A stretch of DNA of 64,000 nucleotides from Pseudomonas gingeri (lineage in GTDB: Bacteria > Pseudomonadota > Gammaproteobacteria > Pseudomonadales > Pseudomonadaceae). Positions 43,656 to 52,696 of this stretch are shown one piece after another. The stretch's first letter is position 1, and every line of letters starts with the position of its first letter. The notes under the pieces are model-generated. The model was given only the letters and a program-made list of their open reading frames with translations, was not told where the DNA came from and made no database searches. A program made the position numbers and the translations under genes. Location of the stretch: positions 1-64,000 of the forward strand of contig NZ_JACAOS010000015.1 of NCBI RefSeq assembly GCF_013386165.1. Reading direction: 5' to 3'.

Positions 43656-45136
43656 GGTTTCTCCTGATCGCCGTGTGTCTCGGCGACCTCGATAAGGGTT
43701 CGGTAGTTGAGGCCCAGGTCGCGAGCCCGAGCAGCATCGGCGGCGTTCTCCGCATCGACCGTTTCGGCGTCGTAGCCCGTCCGCAGGACCATCTCGCTGC
43801 GCGAGGCAAAGCCTGCGTTGACCTCCAGCATTCGCGCCTGGACGTCCTGCACCGGCTGAATGTAGGCCCAGCCTTGCGGCACCCAGCGGGTCCGCAGGTA
43901 CTCGCGACGGCGCTTCGTGTAGTCGGGCAGATTCAATACGCCCGCCAGCACAGCCATATCCATCCAGGCTGCACGCACCGGGCGGCAGAGCTGGTGGATG
44001 TAGACGGTGAACTGCAATTGCTCCAGGCGCCGACGAAACTCGTTGAGCACCACCCGGAGCGCCCGGTCGTTGACGTCACTCATGTCGCCGGTGAGGACTT
44101 CGTATGGTGTGTCGACACCTGCGGCTGCCGCCATCAATTGCTGCCGCATGAAGTCCGGGTAGTTATTGCCGGCGTCTGGTGGCTTGGAGAACTCCACCTC
44201 TTCACCCGGCCCCAGCTCCTGCATGGTGCCGGGCTCCAACGCGACCATGGGCGTGAAGCCGTCGCGGTCTGCATTGATCGGGGCACCGGTCAGCGGATCC
44301 AACGGCACGCCCCGAGCATCAGGGGCAGGACGCTTGATGAAGCCGGCGAAGAGGTTCGAGACCTCTTGCCGGAACAGCACCGCGTCGTCGTAGTTGTCCA
44401 GGCTGCGCAGGCGTTTGAGCACCGGAGCCAGCCGTGGTACACCGCGCAACTGGCCCGGCTCAAGCGGTTCGAAGATATGCAGCACCTGGCTGGCCGGGAT
44501 ACGCACCAGTTGGTTGTAGCCGCTGTTCAGTGCCGATGAATCACGCGGGTGCGAGCGGTACACCCAATAGGCCACCCGCTTGCCAGCCGGGTTGAACTCG
44601 ATCCCTGCGCGGATAACGTTGCCATTTTTGGTGGTTTCGAACTTGTCGTGCGGGACGAACTCCGGCGCCAGGATCTGCAGTTGCAACGGCACCGCCAACC
44701 CCTCATCCATACTGCGCGGACGCAGCCGGACAAAACACTCGCCCGCCGTTTCAACGGTGCGCGCCACCAGCGTCTGCTGGCCGTAGAAGTCGGTCACGCC
44801 ATCCGCATCCGACTCTTCGACCCAATCCTCCCACAGCTCCTGCAGCAGGTTGCGCAGGATATCGTCCTTGATCCTCGGCCGGGGATTGATGCCGGTGCCG
44901 ATTAGGTTGCTGACCCGTTTGTTGATCGCGTTGGCCGCATATGGGTCGTTACGCACTGCGGCCCGCGAACGGGCACGCAGGTTGCGCAGCGCCGGGGTGT
45001 TGATGCTGTTGATGCCGTTGTCGGGAGCGCCCCAACTGGCCGAGCGGCGGCCCTCTCCGGCGCCTTCGTAACTGGCCTTGATGTTCGACGGCAGCAAGAA
45101 TCCGTTACGGGTGAGCGTCGGATAGTGTCTGGCCAT
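43652..45136 (-). CDS. Portal protein (lambda gpB family)
   Basis: 494 residues: ALRNLRARSRAAVRNDPYAANAINKRVSNLIGTGINPRPRI is the standard lambda-type portal start; central GVPRLAPVLKRLRSLDNYDDAVLFRQEVSNLFAGFIKRP and PYEVLTGDMSDVNDRALRVVLNEFRRRLE follow. Forms the DNA entry ring. Confidence 0.95.
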   Translation of the reverse strand: MARHYPTLTRNGFLLPSNIKASYEGAGEGRRSASWGAPDNGINSINTPALRNLRARSRAAVRNDPYAANAINKRVSNLIGTGINPRPRIKDDILRNLLQELWEDWVEESDADGVTDFYGQQTLVARTVETAGECFVRLRPRSMDEGLAVPLQLQILAPEFVPHDKFETTKNGNVIRAGIEFNPAGKRVAYWVYRSHPRDSSALNSGYNQLVRIPASQVLHIFEPLEPGQLRGVPRLAPVLKRLRSLDNYDDAVLFRQEVSNLFAGFIKRPAPDARGVPLDPLTGAPINADRDGFTPMVALEPGTMQELGPGEEVEFSKPPDAGNNYPDFMRQQLMAAAAGVDTPYEVLTGDMSDVNDRALRVVLNEFRRRLEQLQFTVYIHQLCRPVRAAWMDMAVLAGVLNLPDYTKRRREYLRTRWVPQGWAYIQPVQDVQARMLEVNAGFASRSEMVLRTGYDAETVDAENAADAARARDLGLNYRTLIEVAETHGDQEKP

Positions 45137-45342
45137 CAGAGTCCCTTGCCTCCATGAGAAAGCCGGACCACCCGCGAGCGGGGACCGGCGGCATTGGTCA
45201 GCGACGTGCGGATCTCTTCGCGAGCTCGCAGCAGTTCGTCGACCGTTCTGTACTCGACAGTGCGGTCGGCATAGCGCACGGTCTTTTCACCGCGTGCGAT
45301 GGCGCGCTCGATGACGTCGAGATGTTTCTGGGTAAAGGACAT
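45136..45342 (-). CDS. gpW-like head-to-tail joining protein
   Basis: 68 residues: MSFTQKHLDVIERAIARGEKTVRYADRTVEYRTVDELLRAREEI, lambda gpW. It plugs the filled head and lets the tail connector attach. Stop and portal start overlap (TGATG). Confidence 0.93.
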   Translation of the reverse strand: MSFTQKHLDVIERAIARGEKTVRYADRTVEYRTVDELLRAREEIRTSLTNAAGPRSRVVRLSHGGKGL

Positions 45343-45343
45343 A

Positions 45344-47386
45344 TCAGCGTCTCTTCAGGTAGCCGCTCTGCGAGGTGCGGCGTGGCGGCGGTGCCGCTGT
45401 CGGGCGCAGTGGTGCGACCGGGACAGCGGGCGGTTCAGGTTTCGGCACGGATACTGGCGCAGAGGTTTCATCGTCATCCGCATCCGCATCCGCATCGTCG
45501 TCGACGCGCTCGCCCTGCACAGGCTTGATACCAAGCGCGTCGTCGAACAGGCCCGACTGCGCCAAGGCCTGACGGACTCGATCCCAGTCGTGTTCCTGGT
45601 AGCGATTGATGCCCAGGTAATGGGCCATAGCCAGGCAGTACACCATCAGGTCGAGGGCTTCGTTGCGCTCGGCCTTGCCCTTGACCCATTCGATACGCTT
45701 GTGGCCCCGGATGTAGCGAGTCACCTTTCGTTCGACGACGCACTGCTCGAAGAACTCATCCGGCAGGTCATTGGCAAAGTGCAGCGCACCAGGGCCTGAC
45801 TCGAACGGGTAGCGGTTGTAGATCCAGTCCTTCGCAGTGTCGGTACCAACGAACCACAGCTCCACGCCGTTGCGTTCGGTCTGGCCCTTCCAGGTCACGT
45901 CCATCATTGATGGGCGTTGAGCGATCACCGGCTTGCCGGGCTTGCTCGCGCCCTTGACTGCGAACACGTTGCGCCAGCGGCGCAGGCGGCAGAACTGATA
46001 CACCTCGTCTGTATGGTTACCACCGGAGTCGACCCCCGTTGCAAGGATCGCAAGACCTACACCGCAGGGGTGCCGGTAACGAACCTTGAGCTTGTCGTCC
46101 AGCACCAACCAGGTGCTTTCGTTTGCCGGATCACCCCAGATGATCTGGTGATCGATGATCCAACGCTCCATTCCGACACCGAAGCCCATGACCAGCAGCT
46201 CCAAGCGGTTGGCTTGGACGTCGACGGAAGCAACCACCATCAGCACGCCCAACGGCATAGCACCAATGGTGTAGGTCTCCAGCCGCGCCCGGGCAATCAG
46301 CACCGCGGCCTTGGTTTGCTCCTGCGCGCTGTCCCATACCTTGGCGAGGCGGGTGTTGTAAAACACCTGCATCGGCTCCAAGTCGCCGCGTGACTGGGCC
46401 TTCTTGGCCCGCTCGAATTGCTTCGCTAGTGACGGCCAGTCGCTCCAGCCCAGCGGCGCGTAAAGCGCGTTGAGGTAGAAGCCCACCGTCTCGCCGTCAC
46501 CGGTAGCGTGCGCTCGCCACTCGCCCTGGCCCAGCATGCTGCCCTTGTGGTACTCGTCGATCAGTTCGTCACACTCTGGCCCTGCGCACTGGTAATGCAC
46601 CACGCTGAAGTCGACGTTGTAGAGCAGGCGCTCCCACTCCAATACCTGCATATGCCCGCAGTGCGGGCACGGCACGTAGTAGTGACGCTGATCACTAGTC
46701 TCGAACAGGTCGGAGATCCGCGAGGCACCCTTGATGGTCGGCGAACTGGAGAAGTAGAACTTGGCATTGCGACCGAAGGTACTGCCCCGCGCCTCTGCCA
46801 GCTCAATGGGGTCACCCTCTTCGCCCACGTCTGCCTCCCAACGGTCGACCTCATCACCGTAGACATACCGAGCTGAAAGCTCCGACAGGTTGGCTGCAGA
46901 GCCTGCCGTTGTGACGTACAGCGAACCGCCCTCGAACTCCTTTGTGTCCATTGTGTTGCGCGAGTCACGGGAGCGCACACTGGCCACACGTTCGCTCAGC
47001 TCAGGCGTGGCTTTGATAGTCTTGGTGATCCGCGACGACACCCGCTTCGCAAGCCCGAGGCTGGGTAGCAAAGTCAGAATGTTGGACGGCGCCATGTGAA
47101 TCAGGCCGCCGATCCAGTTCAGCGCGATCTGGGTTTTCATCAACTGCGAGGCCACCATGGTGACCACGCGCTTGCAGGGGTGAGCCGGTGACAGGCACTG
47201 CATGGGCTCACGAGCATAAGGCGTGCGAGCGGTGCGGTACTTGCCGGGCTCAGCGGCGCCGGTGTCACGCGGAATACGCATGTACTCGTCGGCCCATTCG
47301 TCGATCCAGAGGTCTGGGTCGGGACGTAGCCCACGGAAATACGCCTCCCGGTACACCTCTGCACCGTCCGGGATATCAGTGGGCAT
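45344..47386 (-). CDS. Terminase large subunit (lambda gpA family)
   Basis: 680 residues. ATPase part with QLMKTQIALNWIGGL (divergent Walker A), YVYGDEVDRWE (Walker B region), a CxxC...C zinc-like stretch (YVPCPHCGHMQVLEW), and a C-terminal nuclease (VDSGGNHTDEVYQFCRLR). A cos-cleaving packaging motor by family. Tail is Asp and Pro rich. Confidence 0.95.
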   Translation of the reverse strand: MPTDIPDGAEVYREAYFRGLRPDPDLWIDEWADEYMRIPRDTGAAEPGKYRTARTPYAREPMQCLSPAHPCKRVVTMVASQLMKTQIALNWIGGLIHMAPSNILTLLPSLGLAKRVSSRITKTIKATPELSERVASVRSRDSRNTMDTKEFEGGSLYVTTAGSAANLSELSARYVYGDEVDRWEADVGEEGDPIELAEARGSTFGRNAKFYFSSSPTIKGASRISDLFETSDQRHYYVPCPHCGHMQVLEWERLLYNVDFSVVHYQCAGPECDELIDEYHKGSMLGQGEWRAHATGDGETVGFYLNALYAPLGWSDWPSLAKQFERAKKAQSRGDLEPMQVFYNTRLAKVWDSAQEQTKAAVLIARARLETYTIGAMPLGVLMVVASVDVQANRLELLVMGFGVGMERWIIDHQIIWGDPANESTWLVLDDKLKVRYRHPCGVGLAILATGVDSGGNHTDEVYQFCRLRRWRNVFAVKGASKPGKPVIAQRPSMMDVTWKGQTERNGVELWFVGTDTAKDWIYNRYPFESGPGALHFANDLPDEFFEQCVVERKVTRYIRGHKRIEWVKGKAERNEALDLMVYCLAMAHYLGINRYQEHDWDRVRQALAQSGLFDDALGIKPVQGERVDDDADADADDDETSAPVSVPKPEPPAVPVAPLRPTAAPPPRRTSQSGYLKRR

Positions 47387-47390
47387 AGGC

Positions 47391-47993
47391 TCAACTCGTT
47401 GTGATAGCGCGCTCCAGGTCCGCCGTGGACAACTTCTCGGCGTCCTCCAGCGTGCGGCGGATGACTTTCGTCAGGTGCTTTTCGATTTCCCATGGATCGG
47501 TCATGGCAGCCAGTTCAGCAGCCAACTGCGGGGGCATGCCCAGCAGTTGGTCGCGCAGCAGGCGCCCACCGTTGTAGGCCGCAAGCTTGACTGCAGACCG
47601 TTCCACCAACTCCTCCTTGGCCTTGCGCAGCTCGATCTCGGCAAGTTGCGCAAGGTTGTGCTCGCGCAGTGCTCGGGCCTTCTGGAAGTCGGGTTGCTGC
47701 CCCGCAGGTGTATACGGGGGCGGCGGCGCAGCCATGGAAGTCGGCTCGACCGAAGGGTTCAATTGGCTGTAAACGTCACGCTGGAGCCGGTCCTGGTGGT
47801 GTCGAGCAGCGACAGCGACCTTGCTCGGGTCGGCTGTTTCGGCGATCAGCGCCTCAGTCGCCAAGACATCGACTTTCTTCCCGTCCGGCGAAAGCACCAG
47901 TCGGTTGTTGTCTTTCAACCAGGTGATGTAACTGGGTGACCTGCCAATACGAGCCGCGAAGGCGCTCTTTGACAGGTAGGTTGGTTCTGTCAT
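47391..47993 (-). CDS. Terminase small subunit (Nu1-like)
   Basis: 200 residues. N-terminal winged helix (YLSKSAFAARIGRSPSYITWLKDNNRLVL) binds cos; C-terminal helices (DPWEIEKHLTKVIRRTLEDAEKL) contact the large subunit. First gene of the head module after the holin. Confidence 0.88.
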   Translation of the reverse strand: MTEPTYLSKSAFAARIGRSPSYITWLKDNNRLVLSPDGKKVDVLATEALIAETADPSKVAVAARHHQDRLQRDVYSQLNPSVEPTSMAAPPPPYTPAGQQPDFQKARALREHNLAQLAEIELRKAKEELVERSAVKLAAYNGGRLLRDQLLGMPPQLAAELAAMTDPWEIEKHLTKVIRRTLEDAEKLSTADLERAITTS

Positions 47994-48014
47994 GAGCCCT
48001 CCTTTTTCAACGGC

Positions 48015-48060
48015 TTTTCAATGGAAACCTTTCAATTTCAATGGATTGAATTTCAGTAAG
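48015..48060. repeat. Cluster of TTTCAA motifs, candidate TerS/cos region
   Basis: TTTTCAATGG, TTTCAATT, TTTCAATGG and ATTTCAG occur in about 45 bases just upstream of the small terminase gene. Lambda-like phages place cos and the TerS binding sites here. No cohesive end can be defined from sequence alone. Confidence 0.35.
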
Positions 48061-48200
48061 CTGACAGCACATCCGCTAACGCTTTCCCGCGGGTTTCCGA
48101 CCCCGTGCCCTTCGGATCGCTCCAGGGTCCCCGGCTCGATTTCGGCGCCCTATTTCAGTGCAAATCACTGGAAGCCCCGTATTACGGGGCCTCCAGCCCT

Positions 48201-48545
48201 TCACCCCTGGTCGCCGCTGGCGGGTGGCACGTCGCACACCCCCAGCCGCTTGGCTGCCCAGCGTTCGTACAGCCCGATGGCGACATCGGCACCGGCCATC
48301 GCGGTGATGCACCCGATGCTGCCCGCCGCCAGGACCGAGACCCCGGCGGCATGCAAGAGCATCATGGCCGAAAGCCCGCAGACCACACAGGCACCCGACC
48401 GAAGCGCCAACCGCCGCACCAGTGACCAGCCCCGCACCCCGGCTTTGTCGGCCCGCCATGCCTCACCCGATACACCGCCGACCATCGACAGCACGATCAC
48501 CATCCAGATCGGCATCTCAATAAGCGCTTGCTGCTCGTTCGTCAT
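48201..48545 (-). CDS. Phage holin family protein
   Basis: 114 residues. Hydrophobic helices (MPIWMVIVLSMVGGVSG, SGACVVCGLSAMMLLHAAGVSVLAAGSIGCITAMAGADVAIG) suit a multi-span holin that triggers lysis. Start 48545 has AGGGGTAGGG upstream. It lies first in the late operon, far from the endolysin and spanins at 26.6-27.5 kb. Confidence 0.8.
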   Translation of the reverse strand: MTNEQQALIEMPIWMVIVLSMVGGVSGEAWRADKAGVRGWSLVRRLALRSGACVVCGLSAMMLLHAAGVSVLAAGSIGCITAMAGADVAIGLYERWAAKRLGVCDVPPASGDQG

Positions 48546-48564
48546 TTCCCTACCCCTTAAACGC

Positions 48565-48589
48565 AAAAACCCGGCGCAAGGGCCGGGTT
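48565..48589 (-). terminator. Strong terminator just before the holin gene
   Basis: Minus strand: AACCCGGC-ccttg-GCCGGGTT followed by UUUGCG. It sits in the leader of the holin transcript, as lambda tR' sits before gene S, and would block late transcription unless read through by an antiterminator. Confidence 0.75.
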
Positions 48590-49063
48590 CAGTGGTGTGG
48601 TGCCTGCCGCGTTATGCGGTCGCACCTATCGAAGATGACTACTTTTTACAGGTGGATTCCGGTGGCAGCAACCCCGTTTTAATGCCACCCGGCGAATGTC
48701 TGGTGAACGCCTGGGCAATGTCGGTGAATATCTTTACTTCGGCTTCCTGCTCCTCTGGCGCTGTCTGGGCTGTCCCACTATTCAAGATCGGAGTAGGACA
48801 GCTACAGGCGCCTAGATTCGGGGCTCTGCCCTACTGTCCTACCTTTATTAATCCTTTCTCCCGTAAAGAGAGAAAATCAAAAGCACGCATGCGCGCCACG
48901 GGCGCGTACCTGCTCCCGCTGCGCTCATGTGTGCATGACGTGTGTGAAGGTTGGACGGTAGGACAAGCCAACAACGACGCGGCCCGCGCTTGTCCTGCTG
49001 CATGAAATTGCAGTGGGACAAGGCGAGCCAGTAGGACAGCAACAGACGGAGCCAGGGCAAGGA
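48590..49063. promoter_or_regulatory. Late control region, no gene
   Basis: About 470 bases with no supported gene between the putative late regulator and the holin. It holds six or more copies of GGACA or its complement, mostly as GTAGGACAG/GTAGGACAAG (near 48793, 48835, 48960, 48989, 49016 and 49032), in both orientations. Expected to carry the late promoter and the regulator's site. Confidence 0.5.
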
Positions 49064-49423
49064 TCAAGCAGCAATCCCCATCAGCATCCCGTAAATGCAA
49101 AGGTGCGCTTCATGCAGGCGCTGGTAGTAGGTGTCGCGCCCGCAGCCACAATGGGCATACCGCAACGACATGTTCGTGTCGTGGTTGAGGTAGTGCTCGC
49201 GAACAACGGTCGCCAACGACGCGTCCAGCCACTTGGTCACGATCAACTCGATGTCCAGCGACCCTTCCAGTGGAGCACGGAATGCACGCGTGCCGCGAAT
49301 CAACTGACCATTGTTCTCCATCATCATGGCGACCATGTTGCCGCCAGCGAGCCCGCCCTTAGTGAAGTTACTGTGCAGCTCCTCTGCCCACATCCGCAGG
49401 CGTGCATCGATCTCCTTAATCAT
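49064..49423 (-). CDS. Putative late-gene regulator (Q/RinA-like)
   Basis: 119 residues. The C-terminal stretch LATVVREHYLNHDTNMSLRYAHCGCGRDTYYQRLHEAHLCIYGML resembles the sigma-region-4-like helix-turn-helix of phage antiterminators and late activators. It is last in the leftward early operon, overlaps the primase stop by 8 bp and faces the late-control region. Function is inferred from place and fold. Confidence 0.6.
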   Translation of the reverse strand: MIKEIDARLRMWAEELHSNFTKGGLAGGNMVAMMMENNGQLIRGTRAFRAPLEGSLDIELIVTKWLDASLATVVREHYLNHDTNMSLRYAHCGCGRDTYYQRLHEAHLCIYGMLMGIAA

Positions 49424-51635
49424 CGAAACACGGCTCCTCGAATTTCACCTGCACCAGGTCCGACTTCCTGCCCCACTCGACAGGTTTCTTGTAAGCCCAC
49501 GGGCGAACGCCACTCTTGGCCAGCGCCGGTTGCCGCACCTTGCGCCATCCAAGACGATGCATAATCGCGCCGACACGCATTTGCTCCGGCTTGCCCCAGT
49601 GGCCGAAGTCCAGCTTCAGAGCGCCGGACAAGATCTCGCTACCGGTCGCGGTCTCGCCGATCTGGGACTCTTCAAGCCATTGCAGAATCGGACCTTCCCA
49701 CTCATCCACCACGAACCGCTCTTCCTGCTCCTCGGCGAACAACGGCGCTTCGTCGCGGTTGACCCACCAGATATCGCCGGACTGATAGCAGTACATCGCC
49801 TCAGCCCAGAGCTGGTCGCGGATCTCCCGCAATTGGTCCAGATCGACCTTGGTACAGGCCACCGGCCAATAACGCCGGTTACCCGTGGCGTCCTTGAGGT
49901 ACTCGTCCTGGTTGGTCGTCCCCCCGAACACACACTGGCGTGGCACGTCCATCGTTCTGCGGCCGTAGCTCTCGCGGTAGGTGTCGGTCGACGCCGAGAA
50001 GAACTGCTTGGCCTTGGTGGACTCGGCCTTGTTGAAACTGTCCAGTTCCCCTAGCTCGACGATCCACTTACCACGAATCGCCTGAAAGGCGTCCTTGTCA
50101 CCCAGGGCAAAAGGCGTGTCCATAAACCATGCACCGCCGAGAATGCCCAGCGCCGTGGACTTACCCGCACCCTGCGCCCCCTCAAGGATCATCACCGAGT
50201 CGGCCTTGCAGCCCGGCTGCATCACCCGCCCCACCGCCGAGACCATCCAACGCTTGCCGACCTTCGAGCTGTAGTCAGTCAGAGCCACGCCCATGATGTC
50301 GGTCAGCCAACTTCCGAGCCGTGGCACGCGGTCCCACTCCAGGCCATTGAGGAAGTCGCGCACCGGGTGGAACGCATGGTTGTGCGCCACCACACTGACC
50401 GCCTCGATCACGCTACTGGCCTTGACCCGAAGGTTGTACTGCTGCGCGAGCCACTTCATGACCTGCACGTCGTCGATGTCCGCCCAGTCGCCGACGCCGC
50501 CACCGTATGGGGCAGCCCGCAACTTGACGATCTTGGAACTAAACACACTGAAGCCGATGACGCCCGACCAGCGCTCGTCGTTGTCGAGGATCAGCTCAAC
50601 GTTCTGCATGTGGGCAATGAGCATTCCGTTTTCGGTGCGGGCCAATTGATCCTTCCAGCCACCTGCAGCAGGCGGCTTGACCACCGCGAGCACCTGGCGG
50701 CGGACAGCCTCCAATCCCTCGGCGCAATGCAGGTCGTTAAAATCGGTCCATTTGACCTCACGCTCACCGGAGAAGATCGGCGCGACAACCTGACCGCCGA
50801 CCACCGTCGCCGCGTTATTGGCCTTCTCTTCACCAGGGTTCCAGGGCTCGCCGTTGGGGCGCTTGGTCTTCCAGTCATCGTCCCGGCAAAGAATGATCGG
50901 GCGACCCGGAAAGCGCTCGCGCATGGCCTTGGAGACCACCATCAGGTTGCCCGCATCAAAGGCGATGGCGACCGCCATAGAGGTCGCCATATGCAGGCTT
51001 GAGCCGGTCGCGAAGCCTTCACACACCAGCACCGGCTCACCGGGTTCAGGGTGCGGGCCGATCAGGTGAAAGGCGCCTTCCTTCGACATCCCGGCGGGCC
51101 AGTATGATTTGTCGCGGCCGGTGCTTTCCTGTTTTTCCGGGAAGATCACCTGCAAGCCGACGATCTGGTCGCGCACATTGCTCATCGGCACCAACACGGC
51201 ACCGGTACGCGGGGCATAACGAACGCCGAAACCGACAATCTGTTTTCGATCCAGATAGGCGCTACGGCCCTTCTCAGGCATCCGCTTGAACATGCCGGAC
51301 GCACGATTGGCCGCTCGACGTGCCGCATTGACAGCGATCTCGGCAGCCTTTCGCTTGGCCTCTTCCTGCCGGGCCTTCATGACCTCGCGCTCTTCAGCGC
51401 TCATCTTGCCGGCCTTGACCTTGATCTTCTGCGACTCGCCCGAGCGCCAATCACCGAAGCTACCGAAGATCAGCGTGTCGCCTTTCTCGGTGCGGTGTTC
51501 GTGGACCACGTACCAGCCGTTTTTTTCCTTGCCCTTGTCCTGAGTGGTCTTGCACCGGGTGAGCTTGCCGAAGGTCAGCGGCTGCTCTGGCTCCAGGCCA
51601 TAGTCGGAGAACTGATTCAGGACCTCATCGAGCAT
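49416..51635 (-). CDS. Toprim/VapE-type primase-helicase
   Basis: 739 residues for phage replication. N-terminal part ends in a Toprim domain (LVCEGFATGSSLHMATSMAVAIAFDAGN and ILCRDDDW). The C-terminal VapE/SF3-like ATPase has Walker A LEGAQGAGKSTAL and Walker B-type WIVELGELDSFNKAE, then VFGGTTNQDEYLKDATGNRRYWPV. Start 51635 (MLDEVLNQFSDYGLEPEQPL) is used; the upstream frame overlaps the zinc finger gene. Confidence 0.9.
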   Translation of the reverse strand: MLDEVLNQFSDYGLEPEQPLTFGKLTRCKTTQDKGKEKNGWYVVHEHRTEKGDTLIFGSFGDWRSGESQKIKVKAGKMSAEEREVMKARQEEAKRKAAEIAVNAARRAANRASGMFKRMPEKGRSAYLDRKQIVGFGVRYAPRTGAVLVPMSNVRDQIVGLQVIFPEKQESTGRDKSYWPAGMSKEGAFHLIGPHPEPGEPVLVCEGFATGSSLHMATSMAVAIAFDAGNLMVVSKAMRERFPGRPIILCRDDDWKTKRPNGEPWNPGEEKANNAATVVGGQVVAPIFSGEREVKWTDFNDLHCAEGLEAVRRQVLAVVKPPAAGGWKDQLARTENGMLIAHMQNVELILDNDERWSGVIGFSVFSSKIVKLRAAPYGGGVGDWADIDDVQVMKWLAQQYNLRVKASSVIEAVSVVAHNHAFHPVRDFLNGLEWDRVPRLGSWLTDIMGVALTDYSSKVGKRWMVSAVGRVMQPGCKADSVMILEGAQGAGKSTALGILGGAWFMDTPFALGDKDAFQAIRGKWIVELGELDSFNKAESTKAKQFFSASTDTYRESYGRRTMDVPRQCVFGGTTNQDEYLKDATGNRRYWPVACTKVDLDQLREIRDQLWAEAMYCYQSGDIWWVNRDEAPLFAEEQEERFVVDEWEGPILQWLEESQIGETATGSEILSGALKLDFGHWGKPEQMRVGAIMHRLGWRKVRQPALAKSGVRPWAYKKPVEWGRKSDLVQVKFEEPCFDD

Positions 51636-51852
51636 GGCGAGCCTCCACAACCTCGTCGAAGGCCTGGCAGGCCACACATTGAGTGCAACCCCGAATCGCC
51701 AGACGACGGCCCTCAGGGATAGGGTCATTGCAACCCTCGCAGAAGAGGAACGAATGAGCGGCAATATCTGGCTTGCTGGCGTTGCGGGCAGCCAGCGCCT
51801 GATCAAGCCGCTCCTGCACCAGGTCATTTGCAAAATCAGCAATATCAGCCAC
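51625..51852 (-). CDS. TraR/DksA-like C4 zinc finger protein
   Basis: 75 residues from GTG 51852. CEGCNDPIPEGRRLAIRGC ... CVAC is the C4 finger. Such phage proteins bind the RNA polymerase secondary channel without ppGpp. Overlaps both neighbours, so translationally coupled. Confidence 0.85.
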   Translation of the reverse strand: MADIADFANDLVQERLDQALAARNASKPDIAAHSFLFCEGCNDPIPEGRRLAIRGCTQCVACQAFDEVVEARHAR

Positions 51853-52363
51853 GGTCGATACCCCGCGTGGTCTGGTTGACGTAGGTGGCACGGTTGAACA
51901 TTGCCAACAGCCCCTGGATACCTCGGAACACCTGCAACCGGATGGCTGCCAGTTCCTGATCAGACACGACCCCATCACCGATGCTTTGTGCCCAGGTGTC
52001 GGCCAGATCGGCGACCTGACGGAAATAGCCGGCTATGCCAGTCGTTAGCGTCTCGGGCATGTCACTGGTGTAGGTCTCAGCCAATTCCTGCCAAACCGTA
52101 TCCCCTACCAACGCGTGCACAGCATCGAGAATGCGGCGATCCTTGGTCAGTTCCAGTATCTCGCCGAACTCTTGAATGTTGACGGTGTGACTGGGATGGG
52201 TCGGAGACAGCTTGTGCTGCAGAGTGGTGGGGTTTCTGCCGGTGGTGGCGGCGATTGCTGCGGCGCCGCCGGGATAGTCCCGTGCAGCATGGTAAAGAGC
52301 GAGATCGAGCGACAGGACTTCCCGCTTTGCTCGGTCAACGCAACTCAGAGCGATTCGGCTCAT
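51845..52363 (-). CDS. Phage CII / YmfL family regulator
   Basis: 172 residues: YHAARDYPGGAAAIAATTGRNPTTLQHKLSPTHPSHTVNIQEFGEILELTKDRRILDAVHALVG. Replication/lysogeny regulator with a helix-turn-helix. It is the first large gene after Cro on the leftward transcript, behind a structured 330-base leader. Confidence 0.85.
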   Translation of the reverse strand: MSRIALSCVDRAKREVLSLDLALYHAARDYPGGAAAIAATTGRNPTTLQHKLSPTHPSHTVNIQEFGEILELTKDRRILDAVHALVGDTVWQELAETYTSDMPETLTTGIAGYFRQVADLADTWAQSIGDGVVSDQELAAIRLQVFRGIQGLLAMFNRATYVNQTTRGIDRG

Positions 52364-52379
52364 GGCATTAATCCTTATA

Positions 52380-52689
52380 AGTTGCCAGTGCCGCGCGACA
52401 TGTAGTGGTGATACATTTGCCGCGTGGCTTGAAAGGGCCCAAAAGCCGGCGAGATCTTCAGGATCAACACCGGCACCGTGCCGAGGCGAACGATCCGTCG
52501 CTCGCCCCTGGCGCAACAGCTGCCTTATCTGTGGTGGAGACGGCAGCAACCCAAGGCATCCGTGCCTTGGAAACGCGGTAAAAGCCGGCGGTTTAGCATG
52601 TGGTGTGCTCGCCTACCTTTATCGCGGCCCGACACCGCTGTGGTGGTGCGTGTCGGGGGAAACTGGGCGGCCAATTGGTCGCCTTTTTT
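52380..52689 (+). ncRNA. Candidate structured RNA with intrinsic terminator
   Basis: Three perfect or near-perfect hairpins in order on the plus strand: CCAAGGCA-tccg-TGCCTTGG (52551-52570), CCCGACAC ... GTGTCGGG (52628-52657) and GGCGGCCAATTGGTCGCC followed by six T residues (52666-52689). The U-run marks a transcript on the plus strand, antisense to the cro-CII leader. The 5' end is a guess. A small plus-strand frame (52478-52693) overlaps it but has no recognisable protein character. Confidence 0.4.
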
Positions 52690-52696
52690 CTAAGTT

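Noticed and set aside
52478-52693. Plus-strand 71-codon protein
   Set aside because: Low-complexity Trp/Arg-rich product, no ribosome site, and the sequence is dominated by hairpins and a terminator; treated as RNA instead.
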